A stretch of DNA of 64,000 nt from Mucilaginibacter gotjawali (GCF_002355435.1 NZ_AP017313.1:3038001-3102000); one strand, 5' to 3'; numbered from the stretch's first letter, positions 33,742 through 43,091 are shown. The notes: generated by a model from the letters alone, not told the origin. Numbers and translations: made by a program.

Positions 33742-35304
33742 ATGATTACTGAAAACGAAAACCAATATAACAAGCCGAACGCTACCGACCGTAAAAGCAG
33801 GATCACCAACCCCACACCTTACAGTGGTTTGGGTAAACTTCCTCCCCAGGCAATTGACCTTGAAGAGGCCGTTTTAGGCGCTTTAATGCTTGAGAAAGAT
33901 GCCCTTTCTTCCGTAATAGATATTTTAAAACCTGATGTATTTTATAAAGATAACCATCAGAAAATTTTCCAGGCTATCCGGACATTATTCGAAAAATCAT
34001 CCCCGGTAGATATCCTTACTGTTACCTCACAACTGCGCTCACAGGGTGAACTGGAGATGATCGGTGGCGCCTATTATATTACCGAGCTCACCAATCGCGT
34101 TGCATCGGCTGCCAACATCGAGTTTCACTCACGGATCATTATTCAGAAATTCATCCAGCGTGAACTGATCAGGATCTCGACAGAGGTGATCCAGAGCGCG
34201 TATGAAGACACTACTGACGTACTCGACCTGCTGGATAAGGCGGAAAAAAACCTCTTCGAGATCGCCCAGAATAACCTCCGGCGCGATTCACGCAAAATGG
34301 ACGACCTGATGCATGAAGCGTTGAAGGAAATTGAAGCGTTGAAAGATAAAAAGGACGGCTTAACAGGTGTAGCCTCCGGCTTTACCGACCTTGACCGGAT
34401 GACCTCAGGCTGGCAAAAATCCGACCTGGTAATTATTGCGGCCCGCCCTGCAATGGGTAAAACAGCCTTCGTTTTAAGCTGTGCCCGTAATGCCGCGGTT
34501 GATTTTAATAAACCCGTGGTCGTGTTCTCGCTCGAAATGTCCTCGGTTCAACTGGTTAACCGTTTAATATCGGGCGAAACCCAGATTGAACAGGAAAAGA
34601 TCCGTAAGGGTAACCTGGAAGAATGGGAATGGGCGCAGATCCACTCCAAGATCGGCAGGCTGGAACAGGCGCCTTTGATCATTGACGATACTCCCGCGCT
34701 GAATATCTTTGAATTCAGGGCCAAATGTCGTCGTTTAAAATCGCAGCATGATATCCAGCTGATCGTAATTGACTACCTGCAGCTGATGCATGGCAAGGGC
34801 GCAGATGGTAAAGGCGGCGGTAACCGCGAGCAGGAAATCGGTAGTATCTCAAGGGCGCTCAAATCTGTAGCCAAAGAGTTAAATGTTCCGGTGATTGCCT
34901 TGTCGCAGTTAAGCCGCGCGGTTGAAAGCCGCCCCGGTGGTTCCAAGAGGCCAATGCTTTCGGACTTACGTGAGTCTGGCTCCATCGAGCAGGATGCGGA
35001 TATGGTATTATTCCTTTACCGTCCGGAATATTATGGTTTGGAAGTAGATGAAGATAACATGCCTACAGCAGGTGTGGGTGAGGTAATCATAGCCAAGCAC
35101 CGTAACGGCGAAACCGGCCGCGTGCGCCTGAAATTTGTGGGTAAATACGTTAAATTTACCGACCTTGATACAGGCATGGATGGTTCGTTTACGGCTACAA
35201 ATGCGTTCTCGGGCCTTGCCCCTTCGCAGGATTTTGAGAAACCAAACAACTTTATTATACGTCCGTCGCGAATGGATGATTTAGACGATGAACAACCGTT
35301 TTAG
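33742..35304 (+). CDS. dnaB: replicative DNA helicase DnaB
   Basis: Hexameric 5'-3' helicase of the replication fork, 520 aa from the ATG at 33742. An in-frame ATG at 33667 would add 25 residues of no family likeness and lies upstream of the promoter element, so it is not used. The N-terminal helical domain begins P-P-Q-A-I-D-L-E-E-A-V-L-G-A-L-M, and the RecA-like domain has Walker A A-R-P-A-M-G-K-T-A (about residue 235), V-V-F-S-L-E-M-S and I-V-I-D-Y-L-Q-L-M. No intein is present. The C-terminus carries a short acidic tail. Confidence 0.97.
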   Translation: MITENENQYNKPNATDRKSRITNPTPYSGLGKLPPQAIDLEEAVLGALMLEKDALSSVIDILKPDVFYKDNHQKIFQAIRTLFEKSSPVDILTVTSQLRSQGELEMIGGAYYITELTNRVASAANIEFHSRIIIQKFIQRELIRISTEVIQSAYEDTTDVLDLLDKAEKNLFEIAQNNLRRDSRKMDDLMHEALKEIEALKDKKDGLTGVASGFTDLDRMTSGWQKSDLVIIAARPAMGKTAFVLSCARNAAVDFNKPVVVFSLEMSSVQLVNRLISGETQIEQEKIRKGNLEEWEWAQIHSKIGRLEQAPLIIDDTPALNIFEFRAKCRRLKSQHDIQLIVIDYLQLMHGKGADGKGGGNREQEIGSISRALKSVAKELNVPVIALSQLSRAVESRPGGSKRPMLSDLRESGSIEQDADMVLFLYRPEYYGLEVDEDNMPTAGVGEVIIAKHRNGETGRVRLKFVGKYVKFTDLDTGMDGSFTATNAFSGLAPSQDFEKPNNFIIRPSRMDDLDDEQPF

Positions 35305-35343
35305 CACACTGGCCCCCTAAAGGATGGATTTCAAAATGAGAAA

Positions 35344-35425
35344 CTAATATTGAATGACCAATGTTGAATAATGAAGTAAACTTCGGCGTTTGACATTCAA
35401 AATTCATTATCGATATTGAAATTAA
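35344..35425. repeat. intergenic inverted repeat, family G
   Basis: Imperfect hairpin of 80 bp with TATTGAATGACCAATGTTGA and ATTCATTATCGATATTGAA arms, between the convergent dnaB and the DUF3857 gene. The arms are AT-rich and not related in sequence to families A or B. Confidence 0.55.
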
Positions 35426-35452
35426 CAACATACATGTTTGGTTATTAATTAT

Positions 35453-37990
35453 CTAATGCGGATAAGGTACTATGAACGTTGATTTAACGCGCTCAGAAAT
35501 ATTCAAATAATAAGTCCAGATAGCAGCCATAATTACCGCCTGGATTATTTGTTCATCATCATAGTTTGAAAGTTGAGCCTTAAAAAAAGCATTTAACAGG
35601 TAGTCGCAAAAAATAAATAACACGCTAAACAGCAATAGTCTTTTTATAAAGTAAGGTGCAATATCTCTTTTTTTGACGATCAGCAAAAGGCAGAAACAGC
35701 AAAAGCTGGCCAGCCCCACATTGCCGATCATTTCAAAAATCAACAGCAGTCGGTATACCAGGCTTTTTTGGCCGTTTGTATAAAGGTCCCATTTGCTCAT
35801 GCCGAAATATCCATCTTCAACTAAATGATATGTCATTCTGAATGCGGATGCAAAGATCACCAACAACAATACGATGAGCCAGCCACCTATAGCCGGAGCC
35901 GAATAAACCCTGTTTGCAAATATTTCTTCCCTTGTTTCAGTCTTATAGTACTTTGTTGCCAAAAATGCAAACAAAATAATAACAACGATACTGAGTAAAA
36001 ACATGATCCTGTTTAATTTAAATGGTAGCTTTTTGATATCCGGGATATAATAAAAGCTGTAAGAAAGCTGATCATCTTTGAGGTCTTTTATGTCCTGTTT
36101 AAATTCAGGCAACTTATCCAGCGGAACATAGTCATTCAAATAAGTAAACTGGTAATGCAGTGCCAGGTCATCCCCCTTTACTTTTTTATCTGTCGCAAAT
36201 TTGTAGGTACTGCGATTGAGTTCATATTTTTCGTCTGTGATATTATCCCAGCCGCCCGCCATAAATACATGAATGGTATAATCTAAATTGTACGGGTAGT
36301 TTACCAGTACCGGGGTATGTACCTCGCCGTCTACATCAGGTAGTTGATGCCGTACAAAATCAGCATAAAAGTCGGCAGTATATTTCCCGCTAACAGCATC
36401 ATGCTTAAAAAAGTCGCGGATTTTATAACTTTCGATGGTTGTAAGTTCATTTTTTGCCCTGTTATCTTTAATAATAAGAGAGTCGCCCGCCTCTATTTTG
36501 CTGAAAGTTTTCGAGTAATAGTCCAGGTAGTTCTTTTCTGTTTGCGCTATTCCGGTGGTGGCAATATGGTCGCGCGTATCATCGGCCTCATCGCGTGTAT
36601 AAGTGGTAACCACGCTAAGTTTTACCGGCGTAAATTCGTCGTGGACATCAAAGTTTTCAACACAGTTTATAGATCCTGTTTTTGTTTCGTTGATCTTCGT
36701 CAACCCGGTGTTTCCGGCGCTTAAAATCAATCCTTCGCGATAAGGCGGAAAATAAAGGTCGGTTCCCTTACCCCCCTGGTTTGCCATTGTAGCATCGGCC
36801 CAAACTTTTTCACCGTTTACTGCAGCAACAACAACAGCATGGTTAAATAATATCGGCGAGGGCATAAAGCTTTCAACTTTATCTTCAAGATCGGTGTTTA
36901 TTAACGCTAAATGCGCTTCAATTCCATTTGCGTTTAGTATGGAAGCCAATAACAGCGATTTATCTTTGCAATCACCGTATCGCTGCTTAAATACGTTTTC
37001 CGGCATATTGGCTTTATGTGAATATGGCCCGGTTTCTATCCCCATATATCTTATGCCGTCCTGAACCAGCGTAACTGCCGCTCTGAAATACTTTGCCTGG
37101 TCACCTCCCGACTGCCTCTTCAGCTTCGCGATAGTGTCGGCCAGTTCTCCTTTAAATGTTGTTTGAAGAGGGTTTGTTTTAAGCCCCCAATTAACAACTT
37201 CTTTCCAGCTGCCAAATTCACTTACCTGCACCCTGGCATACTGGTTAAACCAATCAGGTTGAATTTTATTTGTGGATATACCCGGCACCTTAAAATCTTC
37301 CCATTCAAACCTTTTTATACCGGCGCTAACTGAGATTTTAGGTTGCGAACGCAGGTTGAACGACTTGAGGTTTAATTTTCTGCCGGCTGCAAACAATAAT
37401 GTCGTGTATTGGTGTTCAATGCGGTTGGCTCCCTGCAGGTAAATGCTTCTGCAAAATTTATTGTCGAAAACCGGGTTAAAACCGGTAATGGTATATGAAT
37501 ATTCAAGCCTGTCGCCCTTGCGGATATCACTCAGAATGTACTTTGCTGAATAAGTGCCATTATATATGAATTTTTCAATTTCACTTTCGTCCGGCAGCAC
37601 CTTAAACTCACCCACATTCAACCGCGACTGTGGTTTGTTATTCCGCCATACGGTTATTTCGTGAAAATCAAGCCTTTCGTAGGCCGGGTTAAAGCTAACC
37701 GATATATCTGAATTATTTTGCACACCCGATTGGGATACAATTTGCGTGATGATGTGGTTATAAGTTGCTTTTTGTTCAACATTAACCTGCTCTTCGATAA
37801 GCTCATCGTATGCACCGTTGTTAACATCACGGGCCGATGGCGGCTGGTTATATCTTTTACTTGGTAATATCCATGATGGTTTGGGGGATAAATGAACTAT
37901 AGGTGTAAACGCATACGCCTTATCTATACTAAAATTGGTGATGACAACGCTAAATAGGACAAAAAGTAACAGGTTTAAATTCTTTTGCAT
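35453..37990 (-). CDS. DUF3857 and transglutaminase-like protein with C-terminal DUF2569 membrane domain
   Basis: 845 aa, signal peptide at the N-terminus (M-Q-K-N-L-N-L-L-L-F-V-L-F-S-V). A DUF3857 domain (about 50-220), then a transglutaminase-fold domain with the catalytic Cys in Q-R-Y-G-D-C-K-D-K-S and a following His/Asp pair (F-N-H-A-V-V, W-A-D-A), then a beta domain, and finally four or five membrane helices from about residue 660, beginning with a DUF2569-like A-I-G-G-W-L-I-V-L. DUF3857-transglutaminase proteins are common in Bacteroidota, periplasmic, and of unproven role; the fusion to DUF2569 anchors this one in the membrane. Stands alone. Confidence 0.85.
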   Translation of the reverse strand: MQKNLNLLLFVLFSVVITNFSIDKAYAFTPIVHLSPKPSWILPSKRYNQPPSARDVNNGAYDELIEEQVNVEQKATYNHIITQIVSQSGVQNNSDISVSFNPAYERLDFHEITVWRNNKPQSRLNVGEFKVLPDESEIEKFIYNGTYSAKYILSDIRKGDRLEYSYTITGFNPVFDNKFCRSIYLQGANRIEHQYTTLLFAAGRKLNLKSFNLRSQPKISVSAGIKRFEWEDFKVPGISTNKIQPDWFNQYARVQVSEFGSWKEVVNWGLKTNPLQTTFKGELADTIAKLKRQSGGDQAKYFRAAVTLVQDGIRYMGIETGPYSHKANMPENVFKQRYGDCKDKSLLLASILNANGIEAHLALINTDLEDKVESFMPSPILFNHAVVVAAVNGEKVWADATMANQGGKGTDLYFPPYREGLILSAGNTGLTKINETKTGSINCVENFDVHDEFTPVKLSVVTTYTRDEADDTRDHIATTGIAQTEKNYLDYYSKTFSKIEAGDSLIIKDNRAKNELTTIESYKIRDFFKHDAVSGKYTADFYADFVRHQLPDVDGEVHTPVLVNYPYNLDYTIHVFMAGGWDNITDEKYELNRSTYKFATDKKVKGDDLALHYQFTYLNDYVPLDKLPEFKQDIKDLKDDQLSYSFYYIPDIKKLPFKLNRIMFLLSIVVIILFAFLATKYYKTETREEIFANRVYSAPAIGGWLIVLLLVIFASAFRMTYHLVEDGYFGMSKWDLYTNGQKSLVYRLLLIFEMIGNVGLASFCCFCLLLIVKKRDIAPYFIKRLLLFSVLFIFCDYLLNAFFKAQLSNYDDEQIIQAVIMAAIWTYYLNISERVKSTFIVPYPH

Positions 37991-38306
37991 TTGGCTATGA
38001 AAATAAAAAAAGATGATGAGAATAAAAATTATAATATCTCATCATATATTTAGCCTCAAAGCTTATTTTATAATGTAAACAAAAAAAATGGCCAAACTGA
38101 ACCGGGTTGAAATGGTTGTAACTCAGCGATCGTCTGAAAATAACGTGCATTTCCGATAGTAATTGGCGTCAGCAACCCGGACCCCATAAATTGACTGCTA
38201 CCGCCTTCAGCCTGAAAATTACTTGCCAATTAAGCAGCAGTTTTGGCCAAAGCGCAAATTCAAAACACCTGAGATGCAAATAAATTGCCCGGAATCAGAA
38301 AAAACC

Positions 38307-38343
38307 GCTGACAGGATTTTGTCAGTGACAAAATCTTGTCAGC
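38307..38343. repeat. 18-bp palindrome in a gene-free gap
   Basis: GCTGACAGGATTTTGTCA, one base, then TGACAAAATCTTGTCAGC: arms 38307-38324 and 38326-38343 pair at 17 of 18 positions. It lies in the 505-bp gap 37991-38494 that has no gene I can support. Confidence 0.7.
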
Positions 38344-38365
38344 AGTTAACTTTTTAATTGTCAGT

Positions 38366-38413
38366 TGTGTAGCGCTTTGTAGCAGGTGTAGCAGGTGTAG
38401 CGCTACGCTACAC
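38366..38413. repeat. TAGCAGGTG tandem units and perfect palindrome
   Basis: Two GTAGCAGGT units in tandem lead into GTGTAGCG-CTA-CGCTACAC, an 8-bp perfect palindrome, just before the SRPBCC genes. GTGTAGCGC also occurs at the left edge, so the segment can fold in more than one way. Confidence 0.6.
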
Positions 38414-38494
38414 ATTTCTATTGATAAACGTTGGCTTATGGCAATTTGTGCTGAATCGTTTTTAGACTTCTAAGATGCGACACAAACATCTTTG

Positions 38495-38929
38495 TTATTC
38501 CGGCGCGCCCACATGTTCTGTCAACAGTTTAAAAAAGCTTTCCCTGAAGTGGTGGTTCCAGCCTGCTTCGCACATGCCGTAACATTCAACGCCCGGTACC
38601 AGACCGATATGCGTCAGGGTTACCTGTGTTTCATCGCCCAATGCAGAAATTTCAAACGCGACCGAAGTGCCGTTCCATTCTGTTTTGTCGTTCAGCCAGG
38701 GCAAGTAGCAGTCTGTCACCTGCCAAACAACTTTTTTATCGGGGATAAACTCAGCTATTTTAAAAGCAACCCAAGTATCGCCGAAACGGACGGTAAAAAC
38801 ATCGTTTAGCTTTTCAGCGCTGCCTTCAATTTTTTTAGCCCACCATTCGTTAACATGGTTCACGGCTTCAAACGCCTCATGCGGCGTAACGTCTGCAGCA
38901 ATGCTGCAATGGTAATTTTGCTGATTCAT
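38495..38929 (-). CDS. SRPBCC (START/AHSA1-like) domain protein 1
   Basis: 144 aa Bet v1-fold protein of the ligand-binding SRPBCC group; no catalytic residues can be named. The N-terminus (M-N-Q-Q-N-Y-H-C-S-I-A-A) and E-W-W-A-K-K-I-E-G and G-L-V-P-G-V-E-C-Y match its neighbour at 39000-39695, so the two are duplicates. Third gene of a run in the order AraC regulator, SRPBCC 3, SRPBCC 2, SRPBCC 1, all on the minus strand. Ligand unknown. Confidence 0.8.
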   Translation of the reverse strand: MNQQNYHCSIAADVTPHEAFEAVNHVNEWWAKKIEGSAEKLNDVFTVRFGDTWVAFKIAEFIPDKKVVWQVTDCYLPWLNDKTEWNGTSVAFEISALGDETQVTLTHIGLVPGVECYGMCEAGWNHHFRESFFKLLTEHVGAPE

Positions 38930-38999
38930 TGTCGTAGTTTTTTAATATATGTTAGCGGGTTTTATCATTAACTTACTTATTTTATGATAATTGATGGCC

Positions 39000-39695
39000 T
39001 TAATTAACGACTTCATTAAGATCGCTTAGCAATGTACCGCCCGGGCTTTGCAGCAACATATAATAGTTCCCCCTGATGTTGTGGATATCAAAATCATCAT
39101 CGAGGATATGCGCTGAATAAGCGGATACCACATGCTCAACCGCGGTTTCCTTTACGTCGATCAGGATAGTATCACCGGATACTGGAGGCGCCGGCTGGTC
39201 TTTTGAAAATAAAATGCCTGAGTATGTTTTGCCGCCCACGCTAATAGTAGCCATGATGCCGCTTCCCGGCAGCCCTTTTTGGTTTTCGAGGAAATTAAAC
39301 AGGCTCTCTTTAACATAAAAATCCCAGCCTTTATTGCAATCCTCAAAACATTCCAGTCCGGGTAACAGGCCGGCATGCGTCATCTGGATCTCTGTTTTGC
39401 CACCGGCATCTGTCAGTTCCCAGATGATTTTGGTGTTTTTCCACTCTTCCGGGTTTTTGAGCAGATCTAAATGACAGTCGATGGTATGCCATGCTATTTT
39501 TCTTCCCGGAATAAATTCACTTATGTTAAATGTAGACCATGTTTTACCAAAATGAACGGAGAACTGGTCGTTTAACCGATGTGATGGACCTTTAACTTCA
39601 TTGGCCCACCACGAAGAAACCTGGCTGATGCCGGCGAATGCTTCAAGTAAAGGCCGGTTAACCAAGATGCTGCATTGATAGCTCTGCTGTTCCAT
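39000..39695 (-). CDS. SRPBCC (AHSA1-like) domain protein 2 with C-terminal extension
   Basis: 231 aa. Residues 1-145 are an SRPBCC domain closely similar to protein 1 (M-E-Q-Q-S-Y-Q-C-S-I, W-W-A-N-E-V-K-G, G-L-L-P-G-L-E-C-F). The last 85 residues are an extra part starting G-S-G-I-M-A-T-I-S-V-G-G-K-T-Y-S-G and containing V-V-S-A-Y-S-A-H-I-L-D-D-D-F-D-I, rich in beta-strand and unrecognised. Fusion to a second ligand-binding or regulatory domain is the simplest reading. Confidence 0.78.
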   Translation of the reverse strand: MEQQSYQCSILVNRPLLEAFAGISQVSSWWANEVKGPSHRLNDQFSVHFGKTWSTFNISEFIPGRKIAWHTIDCHLDLLKNPEEWKNTKIIWELTDAGGKTEIQMTHAGLLPGLECFEDCNKGWDFYVKESLFNFLENQKGLPGSGIMATISVGGKTYSGILFSKDQPAPPVSGDTILIDVKETAVEHVVSAYSAHILDDDFDIHNIRGNYYMLLQSPGGTLLSDLNEVVN

Positions 39696-39711
39696 GATAT
39701 TTTATTTATTG

Positions 39712-40221
39712 TTAATGAGTGATCACATTCTTAATGTCCTCGTTACGGTTACGCAAATCAAGGCCGCCTTCCAGTACGGATTTCAGGTTGGTGAGGTAGA
39801 ATATCCAGCCTTTGGAGTCGCCCACATAATGCCGCCTGATGGTCTCTTCGTCGGTGGGCAGGTTGCTCTCGATCAGCTCCACGATGGTTTCGTTTTGTTC
39901 CGAATAAATGGTGATGGTAACCGGGCAGCCTTTGGAAAAGGTAAAGCTGAAAACATCTTTTCCATTTACTTTTAATATTTTCCCGGTGATGAGCACCAAA
40001 CCAGGTTTATTCGCTGAATAGCAAGTGTAGCTGTCATTTACCTGCGCCGGTGAATCATCGGGGCGTTGGGCGCCGTTTTCATCGGTAAACACAAGGCCGC
40101 CTAAAAACCAGGCTTTAAGCCCCGCGGCGGTTGTCCAGGCGCGGTAAGCGTTTTCAATACTTGTTTTAATGTTCACCCGAAGTTTGAATTGACTAAAATC
40201 GGTTTCTGTTAATTGTGCCAT
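39712..40221 (-). CDS. SRPBCC (AHSA1-like) domain protein 3
   Basis: 169 aa, more distant from proteins 1 and 2. Typical AHSA1-type features: A-Y-R-A-W-T-T-A-A-G-L-K-A-W-F near residue 27 and W-I-F-Y-L-T-N-L-K-S-V-L-E-G-G-L-D-L-R near the end. First of the three SRPBCC genes after the AraC-type regulator, 74 bp from it. Possibly an operon under that regulator. Confidence 0.8.
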   Translation of the reverse strand: MAQLTETDFSQFKLRVNIKTSIENAYRAWTTAAGLKAWFLGGLVFTDENGAQRPDDSPAQVNDSYTCYSANKPGLVLITGKILKVNGKDVFSFTFSKGCPVTITIYSEQNETIVELIESNLPTDEETIRRHYVGDSKGWIFYLTNLKSVLEGGLDLRNRNEDIKNVITH

Positions 40222-40294
40222 TGTCGTAATTGTTTGATTTATAAGACAAAGGTATACTAACCTTAAAGCCGGGATTTATCGAAAATGGAGAATT

Positions 40295-41197
40295 TTATTC
40301 GCCTTTTCGGTAATAAGAGGGTGCGGTACCAAAACGGTTCTTAAAAAGTACACTGAAGGAAAAAACGCTTTCAAAACCGATGGTTTGGCAAACATCATTA
40401 ATGGGCATTGGGGTAGTTTCCAGCAGTTCTTTTGCTTTTTTAAGTTTCAGGTCAATGAGGAATTGGTGCGGGGTGATCATGTACACCTGTTTAAACATCC
40501 TCAAAAAATGCTGGCTGTTCATCGCAGCTATGGATGAGATATCCTCAAGCGTGATGTCGGTTTGATAGTTTTGCTCCATCCAGTCTTTTGCCGAAGCCAC
40601 GCGTTTAAAAATTTCGAGCCGGGTGGATGCCTTCACCGCCTGGATGTTTTGCGAACGTTTGTAAGCGTCCTGGTTTTTCAGCAGCAACGCTTCAAACAGG
40701 TTACGGATCGTCATATCCGCCGTTAGCGAGGCAAATGACGAGCAGCTGGCACCCAGGTCAATCAGCGATAAAATGGTCTGGTGCAAATTATCGTCGGCGT
40801 GGATCCTTTCCAGGTACGAGAAATCGTAGGGTAAATTATCAAAAGGTTTCTCCAGCATTACCTCATCGCCAAACTCCAGGCTATACTGTACCAGGTCGGG
40901 CAGCCGGGAGTTGAAAAATAAAAGCACCGGCGCTGATTCGCTTTCTGTCGCTCTTACCGCCAATGTACTGCCACGGTTGATAAAAAACACTTTATTGGCA
41001 TCCACCTGGTTCTTCGCGCTGTTTACGTAGTAATTACATTTCCCTTTGCCGGTCATCAGTAACCCTATGCCTGATGTGTGTTCATCACATTCATAGGGCC
41101 TGTGTAAATTTTCGGCAAACAGAAAATGATCTCCATAAACCGGCGGCAAGATGCCGTTATCAAAATTAAACGACGGTGGCAGCGGGCGGATGAGCAT
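40295..41197 (-). CDS. AraC family transcriptional regulator
   Basis: 300 aa. An N-terminal cupin-like sensing domain (residues 1-160, with R-P-Y-E-C-D-E-H-T-S-G-I-G) and a C-terminal AraC/XylS DNA-binding domain with two HTH motifs (T-L-E-D-I-S-S-I-A-A-M-N-S-Q-H-F-L-R and I-N-D-V-C-Q-T-I-G-F-E-S). Upstream of the three SRPBCC genes in the same orientation, and probably their regulator; target and ligand unknown. Confidence 0.9.
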   Translation of the reverse strand: MLIRPLPPSFNFDNGILPPVYGDHFLFAENLHRPYECDEHTSGIGLLMTGKGKCNYYVNSAKNQVDANKVFFINRGSTLAVRATESESAPVLLFFNSRLPDLVQYSLEFGDEVMLEKPFDNLPYDFSYLERIHADDNLHQTILSLIDLGASCSSFASLTADMTIRNLFEALLLKNQDAYKRSQNIQAVKASTRLEIFKRVASAKDWMEQNYQTDITLEDISSIAAMNSQHFLRMFKQVYMITPHQFLIDLKLKKAKELLETTPMPINDVCQTIGFESVFSFSVLFKNRFGTAPSYYRKGE

Positions 41198-41355
41198 GCT
41201 GGGTGCTTTTATAGGCTAAGATAAGGTTTTTGGGATAATAGGCGTTTTAGCATCGCGATTTCAAAACATAAAATTGTTATTGCATTTAACCATCGAAATT
41301 CTTAACTTTTTTGCAAAAGATGTTTAAACTATATTATGATTGATAAGTTTACAAT

Positions 41356-41988
41356 ATGGTAGATTGGTATAGGCAAAAAAGTTGGTCAAAAGAAGACGAA
41401 GAATATTTTTTTAAAAGGCTTGAGCGTGCGAGAAAAGACGGGAGAGCCCAATATTTAAAAATACAAGCGATAGAATTGGTTGAAACTAAGAACGCGTTCC
41501 TTCTGGATGTTGCCGAATCATTAATTGCTAAATTATTTTCTGAATATCCTGATGACCAATTTAATCGGCCAGGGGCATTATTTGCATTAGGTAATATTTA
41601 TCAACTTAGAAATGATTATGACAAGGCAATCGAGTTTTATAAACATGCCATTGATTTTGAGGTGATATTCCCGCGAGTACAAACACAGGCTTACATTTAT
41701 TACGCTGAACTAGTAGTTAAAACAGCGAAAACTCATTTTTATGACGCTGTCGAAAAGATTCTTCTTGAAAAAATGCCCGGTGTTTTGTTCCCTATTGAAA
41801 AATACAAAGGATATTCAATTCTATGCATTATAAACAAATACAAGTGCAATACAGAACGGGCGGCACATTTTGAAATTTTAGCTGAAGAAAACGCTAGCAA
41901 AGAAACTTCGACCCTTAGGTATCATAAGTACTTAGGAATTGTAAAAGACCGTGATAGCTGGTTAGATAAATTAGTTCGAAAAAAATAA
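41356..41988 (+). CDS. hypothetical TPR-like protein
   Basis: 210 aa, helical, no signal peptide. A pair of TPR-like helices is visible (P-G-A-L-F-A-L-G-N-I-Y-Q-L-R-N-D-Y-D-K-A-I-E-F-Y near residues 76-100), suggesting protein-protein contacts. The N-terminus (W-S-K-E-D-E-E-Y-F-F-K-R-L-E-R-A-R) is charged. Lower GC than the neighbours by eye. Stands alone, ended by a terminator. Function unknown. Confidence 0.7.
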   Translation: MVDWYRQKSWSKEDEEYFFKRLERARKDGRAQYLKIQAIELVETKNAFLLDVAESLIAKLFSEYPDDQFNRPGALFALGNIYQLRNDYDKAIEFYKHAIDFEVIFPRVQTQAYIYYAELVVKTAKTHFYDAVEKILLEKMPGVLFPIEKYKGYSILCIINKYKCNTERAAHFEILAEENASKETSTLRYHKYLGIVKDRDSWLDKLVRKK

Positions 41989-42036
41989 TTTAACAAACTG
42001 AATTCTAAAATAATCATCCGATTGAACCTCAACAAA

Positions 42037-42064
42037 AAACCCGGCCAAAATGACCGGGTTTAAA
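42037..42064. terminator. bidirectional intrinsic terminator
   Basis: AAACCCGG (42037-42044) and CCGGGTTT (42054-42061) form an 8-bp stem with A/T runs on both sides, between the TPR-like gene and the convergent tRNA-Leu. Confidence 0.75.
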
Positions 42065-42070
42065 TCGCTG

Positions 42071-42152
42071 TGCGGAAGAAGGGACTCGAACCCCCACGCC
42101 TCGCGGCGCCAGATCCTAAGTCTGGTGCGGCTACCAATTACGCCACTTCCGC
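42071..42152 (-). tRNA. tRNA-Leu (UAG)
   Basis: 82 nt, class II tRNA. Acceptor stem GCGGAAG with CTTCCGC, anticodon arm CCAGA-CTTAGGA-TCTGG giving anticodon UAG, a short variable arm (GCGCCGCGAGGCGT region) and the T-loop TTCGAGT. Terminal CCA is not encoded. Closely similar in layout to bacterial Leu(UAG) tRNAs. Confidence 0.95.
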
Positions 42153-42210
42153 GTTTTTGATTTTTAAGAGGCTGCAAAGATAGGTTTTATTGCGAAATAA
42201 AGAAATATAT

Positions 42211-42320
42211 TTTTAGTTGATTAGGTGAGGAGTTGATTAAGTTTCTTGCAAAGCGTTAATTGACTGTCAATTTAAGTATCTTCTAACTCAATCAACTTAA
42301 TCCAACTTAGTCAACCAATC
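42211..42320. repeat. intergenic inverted repeat, family A
   Basis: Left side AGTTGATTAGGTGAGGAGTTGATTAAG, right side AACTCAATCAACTTAATCC then AACTTAGTCAACCAATCAACC. The right side continues into the last codons of the metal-chelate protein gene (its stop is at 42297). Confidence 0.7.
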
Positions 42321-43088
42321 AACCAAATCTTTGAAATAAGCCCCGGCGTGCGACAATCGGCTTCCATACCAGGAGAACATTTCGCCGTCAACAAGCCTGA
42401 TGATAGCCTTGGGCACAATTGCTCTTAGTTCATCTATATGTTTGTCTTTAAAAGGATAAGGTTCGGAGGATAATAAGATGACATCAGGATTTGTCGCTAT
42501 CAGTGTTTTAGCATCAATTTCGGGATACCGGTCCTCGTCAAAAGCGTTTACCAGCCCACAGCGCAGCAGCATATCGTCAATAAAAGTATTTTTTCCGGCA
42601 ATCATATAAGGTTTTCGCCAGATAAAATAAGCGGTTTTAAGATTTGATTGCTGAATTGTTTTTTGGTTGAATTGTTGGGCTATTTGGCTTGAAAGGATTT
42701 TAGCTTCCGGTCCCTTTCCGGTGAGCGCTCCTACCCTTTCAATCATATCAAGCGCGTCGTCAAAACTATAAATATCGCTGATCCAAACCGGGCAAAAATT
42801 TATAAGTTCTTCAACTTGGTTTTGCTCGTTTTCTTCTTTGTTGGCAATAATCAGGTCGGGCTTCAGCGCTTTTATCTTTTCGATATCAAGCTGCTTGGTA
42901 CCTCCAACTTTTTCAACGCTTCCAACCTTATCAGCCGGGTGGATACAAAACTTCGTGATGCCCACAATTTTTTCATCCAATCCCAAATAAAACAACAATT
43001 CGGTTTGTGAGGGTACAATGGAGATGATCCGTTTGGGGACGGATGGCAGGTTTATTTCACGGTTTAGCTGGTCGTGGTATCCTAGCAT
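42297..43088 (-). CDS. helical backbone metal receptor / BtuF-like substrate-binding protein
   Basis: 263 aa, two-lobed type III periplasmic binding fold joined by a long helix, as in BtuF and siderophore receptors. Key segments: R-I-I-S-I-V-P-S-Q-T-E-L-L-F-Y-L-G-L near residue 19, K-P-D-L-I-I-A-N-K-E-E-N (residues 75-86) and F-S-W-Y-G-S-R-L near the end. No signal peptide or lipobox is visible before the domain, unusual for a binding protein, so it may be cytoplasmic or its export signal lost. No permease or ATPase is next to it. Ligand unknown. Confidence 0.82.
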   Translation of the reverse strand: MLGYHDQLNREINLPSVPKRIISIVPSQTELLFYLGLDEKIVGITKFCIHPADKVGSVEKVGGTKQLDIEKIKALKPDLIIANKEENEQNQVEELINFCPVWISDIYSFDDALDMIERVGALTGKGPEAKILSSQIAQQFNQKTIQQSNLKTAYFIWRKPYMIAGKNTFIDDMLLRCGLVNAFDEDRYPEIDAKTLIATNPDVILLSSEPYPFKDKHIDELRAIVPKAIIRLVDGEMFSWYGSRLSHAGAYFKDLVDWLTKLD

Positions 43089-43091
43089 TTT

